Shown here in pieces: positions 59,750-64,000 of a DNA stretch of 64,000 nt (positions are counted from its first letter, which is position 1; every line of letters starts with the position of its first letter). Under the pieces are notes generated by a model. It did not search any database. It had not been told where the DNA came from and saw nothing but the letters and a program-made list of their open reading frames with translations. Origin of the DNA: Apoda limacodes (taxonomy: Eukaryota; Arthropoda; Insecta; Lepidoptera; Limacodidae); NCBI GenBank assembly GCA_946406115.1, contig OX291545.1, forward strand, positions 1,426,001 through 1,490,000, read 5' to 3'. The position numbers and the translations under genes were made by a program.

Positions 59750-60579
59750 GCTGCTTGTGCCGGCGCTGGTCGTTGGTATGTCTTCGCTGCTCGTGAAGGC
59801 CCTCCGCGCCCCCCCCCTGGTTTCCGAGGGATAACGAGAAGAGCCTATCCCGTTTCCCTGCAGCTGTGACCTCGATGCCGATGCTCCTGGTGTGGAAGTG
59901 GGCACAGAAAAAGCTCTCTGTTTTTTGATCTGCGAACCCTGTCGTCCTATGGCTTTCGATGCCCTTATGGTATCGGAGAGCTTTTCTCCAAAGAGCGTCT
60001 CATCTCTTTCGTGCTCCTTTAGCAGATGCGCAAATGTTTTATCTAAAGATGGAACTTTAAGTTTGGTTCTTATTTGAGTGTCTGTGTAATGTAGGTCTGT
60101 AAGAATCCTACAGCCATTGGAAAGTATTTTAATATCTTGGATTTTGTCACCTCCGAGGAGAAGCTCAGTAATGGCTTTGTTAATTGCGGTAAGGCCGAGG
60201 CCTAACTGGTCTATTTATTGCGTATATTATTATCGCGATTTATGGTGACTTCTGATACCGCTGCCTTAACTTCGGGATTTAAAGTAGGCGCCTTAAGATA
60301 TTTACAGTTATCAGGTATCTGTTACTCTTTTAATATTTTTTCTTTAATATCCTTAGTTAGTCCTCTTTTTAATTTAGGAATCCAACGAACAGCCAAAAAC
60401 GGTACTCACAAGAAACGAAAGAAACACGAAAAAACATCCGACTTACTCTGGTTTTCTTCGGAATCCGACGAAGACGAATACACTATCACACGCTTTCGTT
60501 TTCTATTTGAACATTCCTTTAGTTTTTTAATTTTTTGTTCATAATATGATATTTTACTATCTGCACAATGCTTAGGCAT
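59750..60579 (-). pseudogene. DIRS Gag-like protein, broken
   Basis: Putative RNA-packaging protein. ATG at 60577-60579 is followed by a Lys/Arg-rich start (KIKKLKECSNRKRKRV) and an acidic Ser-rich run (YSSSSDSEENQ). Then come the DIRS Gag phrases IPDNCKYLKAPTLNPEVKAA, INRDNN, QLGLGLTAINKAI and LLGGDKIQD, and a Ser/Gly/Pro-rich tail. Breaks: TGA at 60406-60408, TAA at 60322-60324, and a one-base loss in an A-run near 60213-60218 that puts TAG in frame. After that point the frame runs without interruption past 59905 into the reverse transcriptase N-terminus, so Gag and RT share one frame here. No zinc knuckle seen. The Gag/RT border given is approximate. Confidence 0.75.
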
Positions 60580-60674
60580 TTTTTAAATTTTAGCAATGAA
60601 GATAAAAAAAAGAATATTGTAAAGATTCCAATAAAAACTATTCGAGAAGTGAGTGCTTGTTGCCGCGCACAATA

Positions 60675-60826
60675 AAAGAATGAGGCTATCGGTAATGGTG
60701 ACGCTAGAGCAAATGGGTGGTATTTTGAAAATACCCACAAAATTAAATAAGTGCGAAGTTGCGAGTACAATGGAAGTACTACATGTGTTGATTATATCTG
60801 AAGAATGAAACGTACGAAATATAATT
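60675..60826 (-). repeat. Inverted terminal repeat, 5' end of the DIRS element
   Basis: Reverse complement of 56381-56530. Transcription of the element would start inside or near this repeat. It includes GAGGCTATCGGTAATGGTGA and GCGAAGTTGCGAGTACAATG. The terminal bases are ATAATT. Confidence 0.92.
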
Positions 60827-62431
60827 ACCAATAAAACCATAGAAAAATAAATCGCGTCATACATCTTTTATATCTAACTCCACTCGGATAATTCTTACTC
60901 TTAATATTTACGCATAAATATTTTACTACCGACGGATTAAGCTCATTTTTTTTGGCAAACTGAGGTCGTGCGTACGCATAGTCGGAATCACGTAAGCCAT
61001 TTTTCTCGTACGGATGCCTTTTTACCGGTCACCGGGCCGGAATGAAAACCATTTTTCACCGATACCCGTTTGATCGACACCCTATCGATGTAATTGGTCT
61101 TCGCCCGAAAAATTATCGTATTGACGTGACTTTTGGCCTCTTTTTGGCGCTAGTACAATTTTTATAGCGTATTAACTTTTACATGCGACTTTATTTACAT
61201 AATATTCTTCAGCCAAACCGTACTGTTATAAAAATAAATCAAAAATTGGCAAAAACTACAGGTTACTTTGATTTTTGTCTATTAAGAAAATTTTATTGCA
61301 TTATGTTTTTGCTAATTATAATGTAGTACCTAACTATAATTTACTTAATGGATTGTCGACTGTTAATATGGTAATAACTAAGTCTATAAGCAATTTTTCA
61401 AACAATTTGTGTATTTCATTTAAAGGGAATACCAATTCGAATCAAAATGATACAATAACGCAGCATAAAATTTAAATTACACATTGTATTATAGATGAAT
61501 AGTATAATTTTTCGGTAACAAATGGCTGATATCTAAGCCTGATAAAAGTATAAAAGATAAATTACATAAAAATGACGTTTTGCAATGATATTGTAGGTTA
61601 TAGATAAATAAAAAGAGAGTTTTATTAAAACATTTAAATTCGAACCAGCAGCGTAGGTATTACTAACGCATCTGTTAAAGAGTAAGACGTGGGACGTCGA
61701 CACAAAGCTTTACACCGTCAATTTTAAATAGATACATTTTTGTTAGTCATTAACTAAATATATACAATAAAATAATCGTAAAATAATACTACAAAAGTCA
61801 CAATAAAATACCGTTCCCGAATACTTAAGTTGTTATTGAACATCAAAATGCAATAAACTTTCTAACTGGTCATGTCATTCATGGACCAATATATATAAAG
61901 TTTTTGTTTAGTTAATGAGACTGCTTAGAGATAACTTGTTCCAAATTTGCTTGGTTTTAAATTCTATATCGTGATTGTGAGATACATTTAAATTTAACTA
62001 TTTGCCAGTTCAAATGTGATTATTGAGGATCATGAAGAATGCAAGTACATTTTGAAAAATAATATAATAAATAATCAGTTAAATTCAATGTAATAAAAAA
62101 ACTTTTTCATTAAATCTAGATTATTAGATTAGATTATTGACAACAAACTACAGATGGTCTAAGCAACAAATAATGTTAAAAACTAATTTCTTCTTTTACC
62201 GTCTTGCCATTGACCATACAGTAACTTCACCTAACTTTAAAGGGTAGCTTTCCTTTCATGCATATAACTGACGAATCATTTTTTCCTGCACCCTGTTGTG
62301 TGAATTGTTATTGAAATGATTAGTGATTTTACCAGAATTACATAATTCATATCGTTTTTATTAATAACAGGAACACTACATTATTTTTAAGAGAGTCAAC
62401 TAAAAGCAGTAGGTTAAACTTTTTAAATATC
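60827..62431. other. A+T-rich interval right of the DIRS element
   Basis: No gene recognised. 60960-61130 is CpG-richer (GTCGTGCGTACGCAT, CCGGTCACCGGGCCGG, CATCGATG), possibly regulatory. Confidence 0.4.
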
Positions 62432-62508
62432 AGTTTTTTTAAACCACTACGGTGGTAAACAAGCACACGGTCCGCTTGATGGTAAGCGGTTACCTAAGGA
62501 CACTTGGC
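62432..62508 (-). mobile_element. LINE 3' tail (family A), short
   Basis: AACCACTACGGTGGTAAACA then AGCACACGGTCCGCTTGATG and GTAAGCGGTTACC, the reverse complement of the common tail, beginning with the T-run at 62432. Confidence 0.6.
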
Positions 62509-63523
62509 TATTAGTTTACCTAACTACTTACAAACTCAAAAATGCATGCAAACTTTAGATGAAAAATAATTTATTTAATTTTAGGTATATGTCTGATATT
62601 CACGGTGATAAAAATGACAAGAGTCAGAAAGAGACCCTCACTAATTTATCCGTAGGGTCGTGTTGTCACCCTCCAAAAAAGTCCCACGACAATGCTGGCA
62701 GCAAGATAAGTAAAAATACGAGCTTGTTAAACCGTAAAAAGTAATATTAGGGAGTCGAAAGTCAACAATGGTTGCGGATTCTAGCCAAAATTATGCACGG
62801 GTGTTATGTAAGTATAGTCAGCCATTTTATCACACCGGCTCCGTTTATTGCCATCACCCCAGTTTTGGTAATAATAATTCTTTTTATGAGATTATGATTT
62901 AAATTCACTTTCTGGCAACCCTTCGTATAATAAATAGTATATGTATTTATAAAACGTGGTGGCCAATTAACTTTAATCTGAAGTATCCATAAAATTAAAA
63001 TAAAAAAAATGTCAAACCAGTGAAGCACGAAATGGTAATATTTGGGAGGAGTTTATGTCCATACCTGTAAACAAAAAAGTATTAGAATTAATATTATAGG
63101 TCGGGGTAAAAATTTCTTCGCATATTATATGGAAACTTAAGATAAGAGAGGTTAACAGCGAGGTGCATCTTTGACATCAAAATTTCCGGATTGAAAATGC
63201 TTTAACCAACTTTGTGCTACTCTTACTGACACTGCATTAAGTCCATAAACAAACGTCACAATTTTTTTTAGCGGCTTGCGTTGCATTTTTTTCCTTCTTT
63301 GTAATAATTATGTCATGAATGAACTGTAAAAAAAAATCTAAATTGATTTTATTGCCCAATTTTCATTTCGAGATTAAGACGACTGTTCGCTAAAATTCGC
63401 CCCTCGAATTTGCTCGCATATATTTTCTTATTTTCCTTTATACCTATTATAAATAAATAAATTCCCTAAACCCGACTACCGACCGTACGTTATTTATAAC
63501 TGACATAATTCTACGGGACCCAA
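62509..63523. other. A+T-rich interval, nothing recognised
   Basis: No coding or repeat signal accepted. Confidence 0.45.
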
Positions 63524-63935
63524 TGTACAAGACTACGTGACCATACCGACACCGACACCTACGATGGAAAGGTACCCAAGGCGCCAGCGCCTTGCAAGCC
63601 GCCCGCTGCATCGACAGACAGTTGTACCAAGCTAGCCGTCACGAACGCACCGCGCGCACTGAAGCGCCCCCCGCCCCGCTTGCCGAAGACGCACCGCGAC
63701 ACCGCGTGTGTTATTATAATACAGACCATATAAAATTATAGAAGAACCATAGCCGAATAAATACCGATACCGCAATACGATGTACTATTTACTTGTGTGT
63801 TAGCTCCAGCATCAAGACCTATCTCCGAAACAGAACCGACACATCCAACCGCCATCCGCTACAGCAACCGCTGCACCTCTCTCTACGCATCCTATCTGCG
63901 CGCATTTGAATTGAATTGACGCCCGATTCGGCGCA
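63524..63935 (+). mobile_element. Probable 5' LTR of a retrotransposon
   Basis: A G+C-rich block with sharply different composition from the A+T-rich DNA to its left, directly upstream of a tRNA primer site. Possible TG...CA limits are TGTACAAGAC at 63524 and GGCGCA at 63935; the left limit is a guess. Inside: TATA box TATAAAA (63729-63735), AATAAA (63756-63761), and a perfect 8-bp hairpin CAAGGCGC/GCGCCTTG at 63577-63594. The rest of the element lies outside the window, so superfamily (Gypsy or BEL/Pao) cannot be decided. Confidence 0.5.
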
Positions 63936-63941
63936 TATTTT

Positions 63942-63959
63942 TGGAGGTCCCACAGAGAT
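63942..63959 (+). other. Primer-binding site, tRNA-Gln type
   Basis: TGGAGGTCCCACAGAGAT matches the complement of the 3' end of animal tRNA-Gln (TGGAGGTCCCACCGAGAT) with one mismatch, and begins with TGG, the complement of CCA. It lies 6 nt after the probable LTR end. Confidence 0.6.
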
Positions 63960-64000
63960 CGTGGGATCGTCCTGGAAGAGAAGCCAAGAGGGCCACCATC
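63960..64000 (+). mobile_element. Start of the LTR element's internal region
   Basis: Purine-rich leader (CCTGGAAGAGAAGCCAAGAG) after the primer site; cut by the window edge before any coding start. Confidence 0.4.

Larger units (their letters stand above)
56338..60826 (-). mobile_element. DIRS-type tyrosine-recombinase retrotransposon, full length
   Basis: A 4,489-bp element transcribed on the minus strand (5' end at 60826). In order: terminal repeat, gag-like region, reverse transcriptase with RNase H, tyrosine recombinase, internal complementary region, inverted terminal repeat. No integrase or aspartic protease is visible, as expected for DIRS. Each end carries the trinucleotide ATT (56338-56340 and 60824-60826), and there is no longer target duplication, which fits recombinase-mediated insertion of a circle. 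At least ten disruptions spread over the three coding regions (eight in-frame stops and two frameshifts) show that the copy cannot make its own proteins. I saw no methyltransferase-like domain beyond the RNase H region. DIRS elements are patchily distributed in insects. Confidence 0.93.

Noticed and set aside
59892..60544. Plus-strand frames of 61 and 108 codons
   Set aside because: Antisense shadows of the DIRS Gag-like region.
1..64000. CRISPR arrays, operons, ribosome-binding sites, bacterial terminators
   Set aside because: No such structure; the sequence is clearly animal nuclear DNA.

Overview
The window looks like noncoding nuclear DNA from a moth or butterfly (Lepidoptera). It is strongly A+T-rich, no long conserved host coding exon is evident, and it is full of interspersed repeats I recognise as typical of lepidopteran genomes: 5'-truncated LINE tails ending in TTGTTTGCCACC...ATAAAAA, non-autonomous Helitron-like units with an ACTAATATTATAAATG start and a hairpin-plus-CTAG end, tRNA-headed SINEs, and units bounded by AGGGTTCCGTACC. 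The species and the repeat family names cannot be settled from the sequence alone.

Layout. 0-12.5 kb: two inverted copies of one Helitron-like unit (left edge and 12.1 kb), a possible promoter near 2.0-2.4 kb, a decayed LINE reverse transcriptase at 7.3-8.3 kb, an AGGGTT repeat at 10.1 kb and a 26-bp tandem array at 11.3 kb. 12.5-25 kb: LINE tails, a 5S-rRNA-like SINE (16.4 kb), a tRNA-Asn-like SINE (19.9 kb) and Helitron-like units lying back to back (20.06-20.77 kb). 25-36 kb: decayed LINEs, an inverted-repeat element (28.8 kb), a GATA-site cluster (30.7 kb) and one weak candidate for a host exon, a tetraspanin-like N-terminus (32.0-32.1 kb, minus). 36-47 kb: a 160-codon ORF of unknown nature, a G+C-rich hairpin region (38.8-39.2 kb), a nested repeat cluster (40.2-42.05 kb) and a decayed LINE (44.1 kb). 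47-56 kb: LINE and Helitron pieces, an 11-bp phased motif array (50.67 kb), a 61-bp tandem repeat (52.9 kb) and a strong hairpin (55.17 kb).

The main find is at 56,338-60,826: a structurally complete DIRS-type tyrosine-recombinase retrotransposon on the minus strand. It has inverted terminal repeats, an internal complementary region made from both termini joined over a shared ATT trinucleotide, a gag-like region, reverse transcriptase plus RNase H, and a tyrosine recombinase. The proteins would work as in other DIRS elements: Gag packages the RNA, RT/RNase H copies it, the internal complementary region lets the ends be completed and joined into a circle, and the recombinase inserts the circle at a matching trinucleotide without a target duplication. 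The reading frames carry at least ten disruptions, yet the terminal and internal complementary sequences are almost identical, so this copy is probably dead for protein but may have been moved by proteins from another copy.

At the right edge (about 63.5-64.0 kb) a different retroelement begins: a probable LTR followed by an 18-nt primer-binding site that matches the 3' end of tRNA-Gln with one mismatch. Its internal region lies outside the window.
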